A stretch of 64,000 bases of DNA from Streptomyces sp. ISL-98 (GTDB lineage Bacteria; Actinomycetota; Actinomycetes; Streptomycetales; Streptomycetaceae), in NCBI RefSeq assembly GCF_018614055.1, contig NZ_JAGGPB010000004.1:62001-126000 (forward strand), read 5' to 3'. Of this stretch, positions 32,868-41,061 are shown piece after piece. The notes beneath the pieces are model-generated. The model did not search any database. It had not been told where the DNA came from and saw only the letters and a program-made list of their open reading frames with translations. Made by a program: the position numbers and the translations under genes. Each line of letters begins with the position of its first letter. The first letter of the stretch is position 1.

Positions 32868-33887
32868 CTATCGGGTAAGAGAAACGATCATCTTGCCGGT
32901 GTTCTCACCGCGGAGCAGGCCGACGAATGCGTCGTAGCCGTTCTCGATGCCCTCGACGACGGTCTCGTTGTACTTGAGCTCGCCGGAGCGGATCCAGCCC
33001 GAGACGTCCTTGACGAACTGCGGCTGGAGCGCGGCATGGTCGCTGACCAGCACACCCTGCAGCCGGAGCCGCTTGCCGATGATCATCGCCATGTTGCGCG
33101 GGCCGGGCGTGGCCTCGGTGTTGTTGTACTGGGCGATCATTCCGCAGATCGTGGCGCGACCGTGCACGTTCAGCGAGCCGATGGCCGCTTCGAGGTGGTC
33201 GCCTCCGACGTTGTCGAAGTAGACATCGATGCCGTCGGGAGCGGCCTCGCGCAGCTGCTCCGCGACGGGGCCGTCCTTGTAGTTGAACGCCGCGTCGAAG
33301 CCGTACTCCTCGGTGAGGAGCTTGACCTTCCCGGCCGAGCCCGCCGCGCCGATGACCCGCGACGCGCCCTTGAGCTTCGCCATCTGGCCGACCTGGCTGC
33401 CGACCGCACCGGCCGCGCCGGAGACGAAGACGGCGTCGCCCTCCTTGAAGGAGGCGACCTCGAAGAGGCCCGCGTAGGCGGTGAGGCCGGGCATGCCCAG
33501 TACGCCGAGGTAGGCGGAGAGCGGGGCGAGCGAGGCGTCGACCTTGGTGGCGTGCTTGGCGTTGACGTCGGCGTACTCGCGCCAGCCGAGGCCGTGCAGG
33601 ACGTGGTCACCCACGGCGAAGCGCTCGTCGCCGGAGGCGATCACCTCGCCGACCGCGCCGCCGTCCATCGGCTCGTCGAGCTGGAAGGGCGGGACGTACG
33701 ACTTCACGTCGTTCATGCGGCCGCGCATGTAGGGATCGACCGAGAAGTGGAGGTTGCGGACCAGAATGCGACCCTCGGCCGGCGCGGACACCGGGGCCTC
33801 GCGCAGGGCGAAGTCCTCGGCCTTGGGCCAGCCGTGCGGGCGGGCGACGAGGTGCCAGGAGCGGCCGGTCGTGGGCAGTGCGGTCAT
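32868..33887 (-). CDS. NADP-dependent oxidoreductase (prostaglandin reductase/CurA type)
   Basis: The 339-residue medium-chain reductase lacks zinc ligands and shows the family blocks LHFSVDPYMRGRM at the N-terminus, the Rossmann loop VSGAAGAVGSQVGQMAKLKG and FDNVGGDHLEAAI. These enzymes reduce double bonds of alkenals and enones using NADPH, as in leukotriene B4 dehydrogenases and CurA. The ATG at 33887 has a GGAGG site nine bases upstream. It is divergent from a MarR gene at 33980 with a shared 92 bp region that contains a dyad, so it is probably repressed by that regulator. Confidence 0.92.
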   Translation of the reverse strand: MTALPTTGRSWHLVARPHGWPKAEDFALREAPVSAPAEGRILVRNLHFSVDPYMRGRMNDVKSYVPPFQLDEPMDGGAVGEVIASGDERFAVGDHVLHGLGWREYADVNAKHATKVDASLAPLSAYLGVLGMPGLTAYAGLFEVASFKEGDAVFVSGAAGAVGSQVGQMAKLKGASRVIGAAGSAGKVKLLTEEYGFDAAFNYKDGPVAEQLREAAPDGIDVYFDNVGGDHLEAAIGSLNVHGRATICGMIAQYNNTEATPGPRNMAMIIGKRLRLQGVLVSDHAALQPQFVKDVSGWIRSGELKYNETVVEGIENGYDAFVGLLRGENTGKMIVSLTR

Positions 33888-33911
33888 GCGGTGCGACCTC
33901 CTAGAAAAAGC

Positions 33912-33924
33912 TTCAGGTACTGAA
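33912..33924. promoter_or_regulatory. Candidate MarR operator
   Basis: TTCAG-GTA-CTGAA is a perfect 13-base dyad in the short gap between the oxidoreductase and MarR genes. On the minus strand a TTGACA at 33956-33951 could be the -35 of the oxidoreductase promoter, so a bound MarR dimer would lie just downstream. The region is distinctly AT-rich (ATATTTAATG). Confidence 0.5.
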
Positions 33925-33979
33925 ACAACCATGCTCCTGGATATTTAATGTTGTCAAGTAAATGGGTACGATGGTTCGC

Positions 33980-34402
33980 ATGACCCCTCGCACAGGCCAC
34001 CTGACCCTGGAAGTCGTCGAGCTGATCGGCGAGGTCGTGTCCCGCTACCACGAGGAGTACGACGAAGCGGCGGCCACCTACGCGCTCACCGGCGCCCAGG
34101 CGCGCGTCCTGGGGCTCCTCTCCCTCGAAGCGATGCCCATGCGTCGTATCGCCCAGAAGCTGAAGTGCGAGCCGTCGAACATCACCGGGATCGTCGACCG
34201 GCTGGAGGCGCGCGGCCTGGTGGAGCGGCGGCCCGACCCGGCAGACCGGCGGGTGAAGCTGGCCGCCGTCACGGACGAGGGGCGGCAGACCGCGGCCAAA
34301 CTGCGGGACTCGCTGAACTTCGCGCGCGAGCCGCTCGGCCGGCTGTCGGACGACGAGCGAACGGTGCTGCGGGACCTGCTGAAGCGGATGCTGGGGCACT
34401 GA
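33980..34402 (+). CDS. MarR family transcriptional regulator
   Basis: From ATG 33980 the product has 140 residues. It has the MarR winged helix: YALTGAQARVLGLLSLEAMP, MRRIAQKLKCEPSNITGIVD and the wing RLEARGLVERRPDPADRRVK, followed by a C-terminal dimer helix. A TACGAT box at 33967-33972 lies seven bases before this ATG and supports a leaderless start, although ATG 33962 gives six more residues in frame. The divergent oxidoreductase gene is the likely target. There is no Cys at the redox position of OhrR, so it is not obviously the Ohr regulator. Confidence 0.88.
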   Translation: MTPRTGHLTLEVVELIGEVVSRYHEEYDEAAATYALTGAQARVLGLLSLEAMPMRRIAQKLKCEPSNITGIVDRLEARGLVERRPDPADRRVKLAAVTDEGRQTAAKLRDSLNFAREPLGRLSDDERTVLRDLLKRMLGH

Positions 34403-34453
34403 ATCAACCCCGGGGATTACGTGCCCCGGAGCCGTGACCGCCCGGCGCTCCGC

Positions 34454-35332
34454 TCAGGTGCACCACCACAGGAACTGGTCGCAGGTCTCGGGCGGCTTCG
34501 GATCCGGCGTCGGCGTGGGCTTGGGGGCCGGCTGCTCGGACGGCGGCGGTGGGGGTGGCGGGGGCGCGGGCGCCGGTGCGGACGACGGCTCGCCCGTGGC
34601 CTGCGAGGGCGCACCGCCGGAGTCGCCGGATGCCGGAGCGGTCGGCTTGCCGGTGGCCGACGCCTTCGCTGCGGCGGACTTCGACGCCTTGGCGGAGGCG
34701 GAGGCGCTCGCGGATGCCGAGGCTTTACTGGCCGACGCGGACGGATCCGCATTCGCGTCCCGGATACCGCCGTCGCCCGAGGGGCCGCTGTCGCCCGTCG
34801 GGGTCGACCACCCGCTCGGGTCACCCTCGTCCTCGTCGCCCGAGGGAGCGGACGCCTGCCCCTCGCCCGAGGACTCCGTGGCCAGCTCGGCGAGGCTCAG
34901 CGCGCCCCCGGCCAGCACGAGGCCCATGCAGACGAGTGCGACCTTGCGGCCCCGGCGGCGGTGCGCCCGGCGGGAGCGTCGCGAGCGGCGTGCGCCGCGG
35001 CCGCCGGAATCGTTGGATTCGGGGAGATCGTCGGGCGCGGCGGCAGCGTCGCTGTCGTCACCGTCGTCAGTGGAACCGTCGGCGTAATCGGGGTCCCCGT
35101 AGTCAGGGTCGCCGTAATCGGCGTAGCTGCCGTAGCCGTCGCCGTACTGCCTGTCGTCGTATTGCTCCGACACGTCAGGCGCCTGCCACGCTCCGGGCCT
35201 TGGGGGCATGTCGAAGTGCTCGGGCACGGCCGCTCGGGGAGCGGTGCGGCTGAGCTCCCCGATGGGGGCTCCGCATCCGGCACAGGCCAGAGCGCCGTTG
35301 AGGTGCCTGCGGCAGGAGTGGCAGTAGTCCAT
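34454..35332 (-). CDS. Zinc-ribbon membrane protein, SCO2400-like
   Basis: The 292-residue protein starts with a two-knuckle zinc ribbon (CHSCRRHLNGALACAGCGAP). Then come a Tyr/Asp/Gly-rich stretch (YGDGYGSYADYGDPDYGDPD), an Arg-rich block, and one membrane helix at about residues 130-152. A long Ser/Ala/Lys and then Pro-rich low-complexity extracellular tail ends in CDQFLWWCT. Positive charges before the helix predict that the ribbon is cytoplasmic. I recall this architecture from a streptomycete family named after SCO2400; no function is established. The final Cys-x6-Cys could form a disulfide loop. Confidence 0.75.
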   Translation of the reverse strand: MDYCHSCRRHLNGALACAGCGAPIGELSRTAPRAAVPEHFDMPPRPGAWQAPDVSEQYDDRQYGDGYGSYADYGDPDYGDPDYADGSTDDGDDSDAAAAPDDLPESNDSGGRGARRSRRSRRAHRRRGRKVALVCMGLVLAGGALSLAELATESSGEGQASAPSGDEDEGDPSGWSTPTGDSGPSGDGGIRDANADPSASASKASASASASASAKASKSAAAKASATGKPTAPASGDSGGAPSQATGEPSSAPAPAPPPPPPPPSEQPAPKPTPTPDPKPPETCDQFLWWCT

Positions 35333-35444
35333 GGCGCCCGCAGATTATGCGTCCCAGGGGGGACAACGGGAGCCTCACCTGTGAGGATCTTGTGTGGAAG
35401 AGCGGGTTCCGCGGCGTGTCAGAGGGGCAAGGCAGGATGGACGT

Positions 35445-36020
35445 ATGCATACGGGCACGCATCCCTTCGGGCCGCTCGACTTCCAGCTCGTGCTGCTGCG
35501 CCGGATGGCCGACCACCAGCCCGGCCTGGTCGAGGACGCCCGGCACGAGCTGAGCGTGACGCTCGCGGAGATGCGCGAGGCCAATCGCCGGTGGCAGGCC
35601 ATGCTCCGGTCGCCGCGTGCGCGCGGGACCGTGGCGCGTTACCGGTCGGTCCTCGGGCCGCCCGAGACGTCCGCACGCCGCCGGATCGGCGACCTGGAGT
35701 GCGACGCGCTGGCCTGGCCCGTGCCGCTCTGGCCGGACCTCCGCTTCGAAGTACTGACCGCGCCGGGCGGCGCCGTCTGGAACGAGTGGCTGGTACGCGC
35801 CCCCGGCGCCCCGGGCCCCGAGCTGCGTACGACCGACGACCTGCGCCCCTGGTCGTGCACCGTCGACGAGGTGGCCCGCGCCTTCGCGCCGGTTCGCCCG
35901 ATGGAGGGCACCGCGCCGACCCGGTGGCGGCTGGGGATGACGCTGCCCGACGGGAGGGCGTGCGTGGCGGAGTTCACCTGGGGCCTGTTGCAGCGTGTGC
36001 AGTTTCCTGACGGCTCGTAA
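35445..36020 (+). CDS. Hypothetical actinomycete protein
   Basis: From ATG 35445 the product has 191 residues, is soluble and has no recognised domain. It begins MHTGTHPFGPLDFQLVLLRR and has a helical N-terminal half and a strand-rich C-terminal half with several Trp residues (RPWSCTVDEVARAFAPV). The start is preferred over 35394 because a CAGGAT box lies six bases upstream, fitting a leaderless message. It shares a divergent 112 bp gap with the zinc-ribbon membrane protein gene, but no functional link is visible. Confidence 0.65.
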   Translation: MHTGTHPFGPLDFQLVLLRRMADHQPGLVEDARHELSVTLAEMREANRRWQAMLRSPRARGTVARYRSVLGPPETSARRRIGDLECDALAWPVPLWPDLRFEVLTAPGGAVWNEWLVRAPGAPGPELRTTDDLRPWSCTVDEVARAFAPVRPMEGTAPTRWRLGMTLPDGRACVAEFTWGLLQRVQFPDGS

Positions 36021-36164
36021 CGCCCCGCGATCCCGTTCCTGGCAGGGCGTCAGCTCGTACCCCGACCGGCTCAGCCCAGCGCGCGCACGGCTCACGGCCC
36101 GCGCACGATGCTAGGAGGACCGGCGTCCGTCGGTCCGTCAGTGCTCTCGGGAGAAGAATCTGCC

Positions 36165-37202
36165 GTGACCGTCAGCCTTGAGCAGTTGCGCCGTTGCCAT
36201 ATCGCCGTCGACCTCGGGGCCGCGAGGACCCGGGTATTCGTGAAGGGGGCCGGGCTCGTCGTCGACGAGCCGAGTGTGGCCGCCGTGAACACGCGCACCG
36301 GCGCGCTCATCGCCGTCGGTGCCTTCGCCGAGAAGATGACCGGCCGCACGCCCGACTACATCCGCGTCGTACGCCCCGTCTCCGGCGGCACCGTGGTCGA
36401 CATCGAAATGGCCCAGCGCATGCTGCGCCAGCTGATCGGCGAGAAGCTGCGCCGCCAGCTCCGCCGCAAACCGCGGCTGCGCGCCGCCGCCTGCACCCCG
36501 CACGACAGCGACCCGCTCGCCCAGCGCGCCGCCGTCGAAACCCTGATCGGGCTCGGCGCGCGCCGCGTCGAGCTCGTCGACACCCTCATCGCCGCGGCCG
36601 TGGGCTGCGGGCTGCCCGTAGAACAGCCGTCGGCCACCATGATCATGGTGTGCGGGGCGGCGACCACCCAGGTCGCGGTGCTCTCCCTCGGCTCGATCGT
36701 CACCGCCCAGCGCATCCCGATCGGCGGCAACGCCATCGACCACGCGGTGATCCAGCACCTGCGCCACCAGCACGAACTGATGCTGCCGAGTCAGTCGGTA
36801 CGCCCCCTCCAGCTGGCACTCAGCGGCAACGGGCTGACCTCGGACGGCCCGGCATCCACCGAGATCCACGGCCGGGACGTGGCCACCGGGCTCGCCCGCT
36901 CCGTGATCGTCGACACCGCCGCCGTGCGCCAGGCGATCCACACCCCACTCACGGCCGTGCTCGACGGCATCGGGAAGGTGCTGCGCGACTGCCCGCCGGA
37001 TCTCGTCGCCGACCTCGCCGACCGCGGGATCATGATGGTCGGCGGCAGCGCGCTGCTGCCGGGCCTCGACCAGATGCTGCGCGACGCGACGGGCATGCCG
37101 GTGCACATCGCGGAGCGGCCCGACATCTGCTCCGTACTCGGGCTCGGGGCGATGCTGGAGGGCAAGATCCAGCCGCTCGTGCTCGAACCCATCAGCGGCT
37201 GA
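36165..37202 (+). CDS. mbl: MreB-like actin homologue (Mbl type)
   Basis: The 345-residue protein has the actin-fold blocks of MreB. Phosphate-1 reads HIAVDLGAARTRVFVKG, the connect region is around VELVDTLIAAAVG, phosphate-2 is VCGAATTQVAVLSLGS, and the adenosine loop is GIMMVGGSALLPGLDQML. It departs from canonical MreB (for example ARTRVF in place of A-N-T-L-V-Y). This fits the divergent Mbl protein that streptomycetes carry away from the mreBCD cluster and that supports spore wall formation. It stands alone with no mreC, mreD or rodA nearby. GGGAGAAG lies eight bases before the GTG. Confidence 0.85.
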   Translation: MTVSLEQLRRCHIAVDLGAARTRVFVKGAGLVVDEPSVAAVNTRTGALIAVGAFAEKMTGRTPDYIRVVRPVSGGTVVDIEMAQRMLRQLIGEKLRRQLRRKPRLRAAACTPHDSDPLAQRAAVETLIGLGARRVELVDTLIAAAVGCGLPVEQPSATMIMVCGAATTQVAVLSLGSIVTAQRIPIGGNAIDHAVIQHLRHQHELMLPSQSVRPLQLALSGNGLTSDGPASTEIHGRDVATGLARSVIVDTAAVRQAIHTPLTAVLDGIGKVLRDCPPDLVADLADRGIMMVGGSALLPGLDQMLRDATGMPVHIAERPDICSVLGLGAMLEGKIQPLVLEPISG

Positions 37203-37247
37203 ATGGGGAAGCCGAATGCGTAAGAGGACAGCGCGGCTGCGGCTCAC

Positions 37248-38858
37248 GTGAATCCGGAGGGCGCGGGCAGCGTGGCGCCCCGGCTGCCGATGCTGCTGGA
37301 AGCCGTGCTGAACGTCGCCACGGAGCTTGAGCTGCGCGCCACCCTCCAGCACATCGTGGACACCGCGACCGAACTGGCCGGGGCGCGGTACGGCGCCCTC
37401 GGGGTCGTGGATCCCGAACGCGGTGGTGTCACGGAGCTGTTCACCTCGGGCATCGACGAAGAGACGCGGGCCCGCATCGGACGGCTTCCCGACGGGTGTA
37501 CGGGCCTGATCGGCCACCTCATTCAGGAACCCCGGCCGCTGCTCGTCCCCGACATCGCGGCCGACGTCCGCTCGTCGGGCGTCCCGCCGGGGCACCCCGA
37601 GATGCATTCGTTCGTCGGGGTGCCGATTCAGGTGCACACGCAGGTCTTCGGCAACCTCTATCTGACGGAGAAGCAGGGCGGGGAGCAGGGCGGGAAGCGA
37701 GGCGGGGCGCAGGGCGGGGAATCCGGGGGATTCACCACCGACGACCTGGCGATGCTGCGGGTCCTCGCCTCGCAGGCGGGCATCGCGATCGGCAACGCCC
37801 GCCTGCACGAGACAGCCCGCCGACGGGAGCGCTGGATCGAGGGCGCAGACGCCGTCACCACCGCTCTCCTCACCGGCGAGAGTGCCACCGACGCGCTGAA
37901 CACGGTGGCCGAGCGGGCCCGTATCCTCGCCGACGCCTCGGCGGGCGTCGTACTCCAGCCCACCGCAGAGGGCGGCATGGAGATCGTCGCGGCCTCCACG
38001 CTCGACGACCCCGCCGATCTCATCGGTACGGTCATCGAGGCCGGCAGTCCGGTTCTGGAACAACTGCTGGGCGGGGAGTCGGTGTTCATCGAGGACTCGG
38101 CGACCGATGCCCGGATGACCACGCACGTACGCTCACGGTTCGGCCCGAGCATGATGCTGCCGCTGCAGAGCGGCGGCAAGCTGATCGGCACGCTCGCCCT
38201 GCCGCGACGGCGCGGCGGCGTCCCGTACACGGCGGTCGACCGGCTACTTGCCTCGCAGTTCGCCTCGCAGGCGGCGCTCGCGCTGGTCCTCGCGGACAGC
38301 AGGCACGACCGGGAGCGGCTCGCGGTCTTCGAGGACCGCGACCGGATCGCGCGTGACCTGCACGATCTCGTCGTACAGCGGCTGTTCGCCACCGAGATGA
38401 TGCTGGAGTCCACCCGGCGGCGGGCGGCCGCGGCGGACATGGACGAGCTGCTGGGTGCGGCAATCGACGAGCTCGACTCGACGATTCAAGAGGTACGGAC
38501 GACGATCTTCGCCCTCCAACAGCCCCCGGCGGAAGCGCCGTCCACCTTCCGGGGCCGTGTCCTGCGCGAGACGTCCGGCGCGGCGGCGCTGCTGGGCTTC
38601 CAGCCGTCGGTGCACTTCGTGGGCGCGGTGGACGCGCTGGTCTCGGAACCGGTGGCCCGCCGGCTGCTGACCGCCCTGCGCGGCGCTCTGGCGGCGGCGC
38701 ACCGGCGGGTGGGGGTCACGACGGTGGAGGTGACGGTCGAGGTGCGGGAGGGGGTGGTGCGGCTTGTGGTCACAGACGATGGGCGACGGGAGGACGGGGA
38801 TGGGGATGAAGGGGAGGGGGAGGGCGGGACGACGTTCAGGTGGGAGGCGGCGCTGTGA
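37248..38858 (+). CDS. GAF-domain sensor kinase (DevS-like) with degenerate ATPase domain
   Basis: The 536-residue protein has two GAF domains (about 20-190 and 200-345) and a HisKA_3 helix pair with the phospho-acceptor His near residue 372 (IARDLHDLVVQRLFATEMML). The C-terminal HATPase is short and unusual: the N box, normally E-x-x-x-N-x-x-x-H, reads LLTALRGALAAAHRRVG with no Asn. The D box ends in VVTDDGRREDGDGD and lacks the following G-x-G lid. The first GAF domain has an inserted Gly/Gln repeat (EKQGGEQGGKRGGAQGGESG). No response regulator is adjacent. It may be a pseudokinase or depend on a partner. It starts 45 bases after mbl. Confidence 0.82.
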   Translation: MNPEGAGSVAPRLPMLLEAVLNVATELELRATLQHIVDTATELAGARYGALGVVDPERGGVTELFTSGIDEETRARIGRLPDGCTGLIGHLIQEPRPLLVPDIAADVRSSGVPPGHPEMHSFVGVPIQVHTQVFGNLYLTEKQGGEQGGKRGGAQGGESGGFTTDDLAMLRVLASQAGIAIGNARLHETARRRERWIEGADAVTTALLTGESATDALNTVAERARILADASAGVVLQPTAEGGMEIVAASTLDDPADLIGTVIEAGSPVLEQLLGGESVFIEDSATDARMTTHVRSRFGPSMMLPLQSGGKLIGTLALPRRRGGVPYTAVDRLLASQFASQAALALVLADSRHDRERLAVFEDRDRIARDLHDLVVQRLFATEMMLESTRRRAAAADMDELLGAAIDELDSTIQEVRTTIFALQQPPAEAPSTFRGRVLRETSGAAALLGFQPSVHFVGAVDALVSEPVARRLLTALRGALAAAHRRVGVTTVEVTVEVREGVVRLVVTDDGRREDGDGDEGEGEGGTTFRWEAAL

Positions 38859-38932
38859 CGGGGATGCCGCTTTGCCGGGGATATCGGGGATGTCCTAGTG
38901 CGTTCGCCGAAGGCGGGTCGTAGGGTCGGCGC

Positions 38933-40405
38933 ATGGCTACCTCCTCGGTTCCCGACCTGTTTCCCACCCTCCGCTCAGGCTCCGACCGGACGGCTCTGCG
39001 GTTCGGCGACCGCACTCTGACGTACGCCGATCTGGCCTCCCTCGCGAGCAGCCTGGCGGCCCGGATCGCCGGCGCCGAGCGGGTCGCCGTCTGGGCCACG
39101 CCGAGTCTGGAGACGGCGGTGGGGGTGGTCGCGGCGCTGCTGGCCGGGGTGCCCGCCGTGCCGCTCAACCCGAAGACCGGGGAGCGGGAGCTGGCGCACA
39201 TCGTGGCGGACAGTGCGCCGTCGGTGGTGCTGACCGCGCCCGGCTACGAACTTCCCATGGCGCTGGGCAGGTTGCGGCGTATCGACGTCGACACGGTGGC
39301 GGACGAATCACCGGCGCCCCTTCCCGCCGAGCCGCCGGCCGAATCCCCCGCCCTGATCGTCTACACCTCGGGCACGACAGGCCCGCCGAAGGGTGCGGTC
39401 CTGCCGCGCCGCGCCCTGGCGGCGACGCTGGACGCGCTGGAGGACGCCTGGGGGTGGACGGCGGACGATGTGCTGGTGCACGGGCTGCCGCTGTTCCACG
39501 TACACGGGCTGATCCTGGGCATCCTGGGACCGCTGCGGCGCGGCGGCGAGGTGCGTCACCTGGGCAGGTTCGACGTGGCGGGTGTCACGCGGGAGCTCTC
39601 GGCGGGCGCCACGATGCTCTTCGGCGTGCCGACGATGTACCACCGGCTGGCCGAAGCACTGGACGACGACCGGGAGTTGGCGAAGGCGCTGGCGGGCGCG
39701 CGGCTGCTGGTGTCCGGGTCGGCGGCGCTGCCCCTGCACGACCACGAGCGGATCGCGGCGGCGACGGGCCGCCGGGTCGTCGAGCGGTACGGCATGACCG
39801 AGACCCTGATGCTGTGCTCCTCCACTGCGGCGAGCGCCGGGTCCGACGGCGAGTCGCGCGCCGGCACGGTCGGCGTCCCGCTCCCGGGCGTGGAACTGCG
39901 GCTGGTCGACGAAGCGGGCGCGGACATCACGGCGTACGACGGCGAGACCATCGGCGAGATCCAGGTGCGCGGCCCGAACCTCTTCACGGAGTACCTGAAC
40001 CGGCCCGACGCCACGGAGGCGGCGTTCGACGGCAGCTGGTTCCGTACGGGCGACATGGCGACCAGGGACGCCGACGGCCACGTACGCATCGTGGGACGCA
40101 AGGCCACGGACCTGATCAAGAGCGGCGGTTACAAGATCGGTGCGGGCGAGATCGAGAACGCGCTGCTGGAGCATCCGGGAGTGCGGGAGGCGGCCGTGAC
40201 GGGTGAGCCGGACGAGGACTTGGGGGAGCGTGTGGTGGCGTGGATCGTGGCGACGGATCCCGGGTCTCCGCCCTCGGAGCAGGAACTGGCGGACCATGTG
40301 GCGGCGCAACTGGCCCCGCACAAGCGCCCGCGCGCGGTCCGCCTGCTGGAGTCGCTGCCGCGCAACGACATGGGCAAGGTGATGAAGCGGGCGCTGGGCG
40401 GTTAG
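38933..40405 (+). CDS. matB: Malonyl-CoA synthetase
   Basis: The 490-residue ANL-superfamily ligase matches, as I recall it, the structurally studied S. coelicolor MatB (SCO2444) over its length. Shared blocks include VAVWATP, LLAGVPAVPLNPK, the P-loop IVYTSGTTGPPKGA and LPLFHVHGLILGILGPLRRG. Others are ERYGMTETLM, GRKATDLIKSGGYKIGAGEI and the C-terminal Lys in NDMGKVMKRAL. It makes malonyl-CoA from malonate, ATP and CoA, feeding FAS II and polyketide synthesis; methylmalonate is often also used. TAGGGT at 38921-38926 lies six bases before the ATG, so the message is probably leaderless. No malonate transporter or decarboxylase is adjacent. Confidence 0.88.
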   Translation: MATSSVPDLFPTLRSGSDRTALRFGDRTLTYADLASLASSLAARIAGAERVAVWATPSLETAVGVVAALLAGVPAVPLNPKTGERELAHIVADSAPSVVLTAPGYELPMALGRLRRIDVDTVADESPAPLPAEPPAESPALIVYTSGTTGPPKGAVLPRRALAATLDALEDAWGWTADDVLVHGLPLFHVHGLILGILGPLRRGGEVRHLGRFDVAGVTRELSAGATMLFGVPTMYHRLAEALDDDRELAKALAGARLLVSGSAALPLHDHERIAAATGRRVVERYGMTETLMLCSSTAASAGSDGESRAGTVGVPLPGVELRLVDEAGADITAYDGETIGEIQVRGPNLFTEYLNRPDATEAAFDGSWFRTGDMATRDADGHVRIVGRKATDLIKSGGYKIGAGEIENALLEHPGVREAAVTGEPDEDLGERVVAWIVATDPGSPPSEQELADHVAAQLAPHKRPRAVRLLESLPRNDMGKVMKRALGG

Positions 40406-40422
40406 CGGCTTCTTCTTTCCCC

Positions 40423-41061
40423 TCACCCACCCCCTACGACGATGACGTCGAGGGTGCGCGGGCCGTGCACGCCCTCCACGCGGTCGAGTTCGATGTCGCT
40501 CGTGGCAGAAGGCCCGGAAATCCAGGTCAGCGGTGCGGTCGCGTCGACGCGCCCGAGTGCCTCGGGAACGTCGCCGGCGATCTGGTCCTCCCGTACGACA
40601 CACAGGTGGTAGTCCGGGAGGAGCGTAAGAGCCCTGCGGCCCTGCCCCGGCCCCGCGTCGAGGACGATCGTGCCGGTGACCGCGATCCCGAGGGCTGCCG
40701 TCGTCAGCACACCCTCCGCCGCGTCGAGTTCGGCCACGGACAGCGGTGGCTCGTCCCGCAGTACGGTCCATGCGCCGCCCTCGGGAAGCAGCCCGGCCGG
40801 GAAGCCGTCCGGGACGACGAGAGTGCGCAGGCCGCGCGCGGCCAGGCGTGCGGCGACGGTCGCGCAGGCGTCGGCCTCGGTCGTACGCGTCACCGTCGCC
40901 CGGTAGTCCGCGACGCGCGCGGCGAACTGCGCCACCGCGTCCGGTTCGGCGTGCGAGCGCCGGTAGTCGCGCGGTACGGGTACGTCGTCGGGGCTCTCGG
41001 ACGCCGGTACGTCGGCGAGGGCCGCCCGGATCCGGCCCAGCACGGTGTCGCGCGTGGTCAC
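40423..41061 (-). CDS. lutC: LutC, lactate utilisation protein (LUD domain)
   Basis: The 212-residue protein carries the LUD domain with GVLTTAALGIAVTGTIVLDA and RALTLLPDYHLCVVREDQI, typical of LutC/YkgG. It is the third subunit of the LutABC complex that oxidises L-lactate to pyruvate. Its GTG overlaps the lutB stop by four bases (GTGA at 41061-41058), so translation is coupled. It is convergent with matB, 17 bases apart. Confidence 0.9.
   Translation of the reverse strand: MTTRDTVLGRIRAALADVPASESPDDVPVPRDYRRSHAEPDAVAQFAARVADYRATVTRTTEADACATVAARLAARGLRTLVVPDGFPAGLLPEGGAWTVLRDEPPLSVAELDAAEGVLTTAALGIAVTGTIVLDAGPGQGRRALTLLPDYHLCVVREDQIAGDVPEALGRVDATAPLTWISGPSATSDIELDRVEGVHGPRTLDVIVVGGG

Noticed and set aside
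34565..34760. Possible CRISPR or tandem array in the low-complexity part of the zinc-ribbon protein gene
   Set aside because: The repetition is codon-level Ser/Ala/Lys coding within an intact frame; there are no regular repeat-spacer units.
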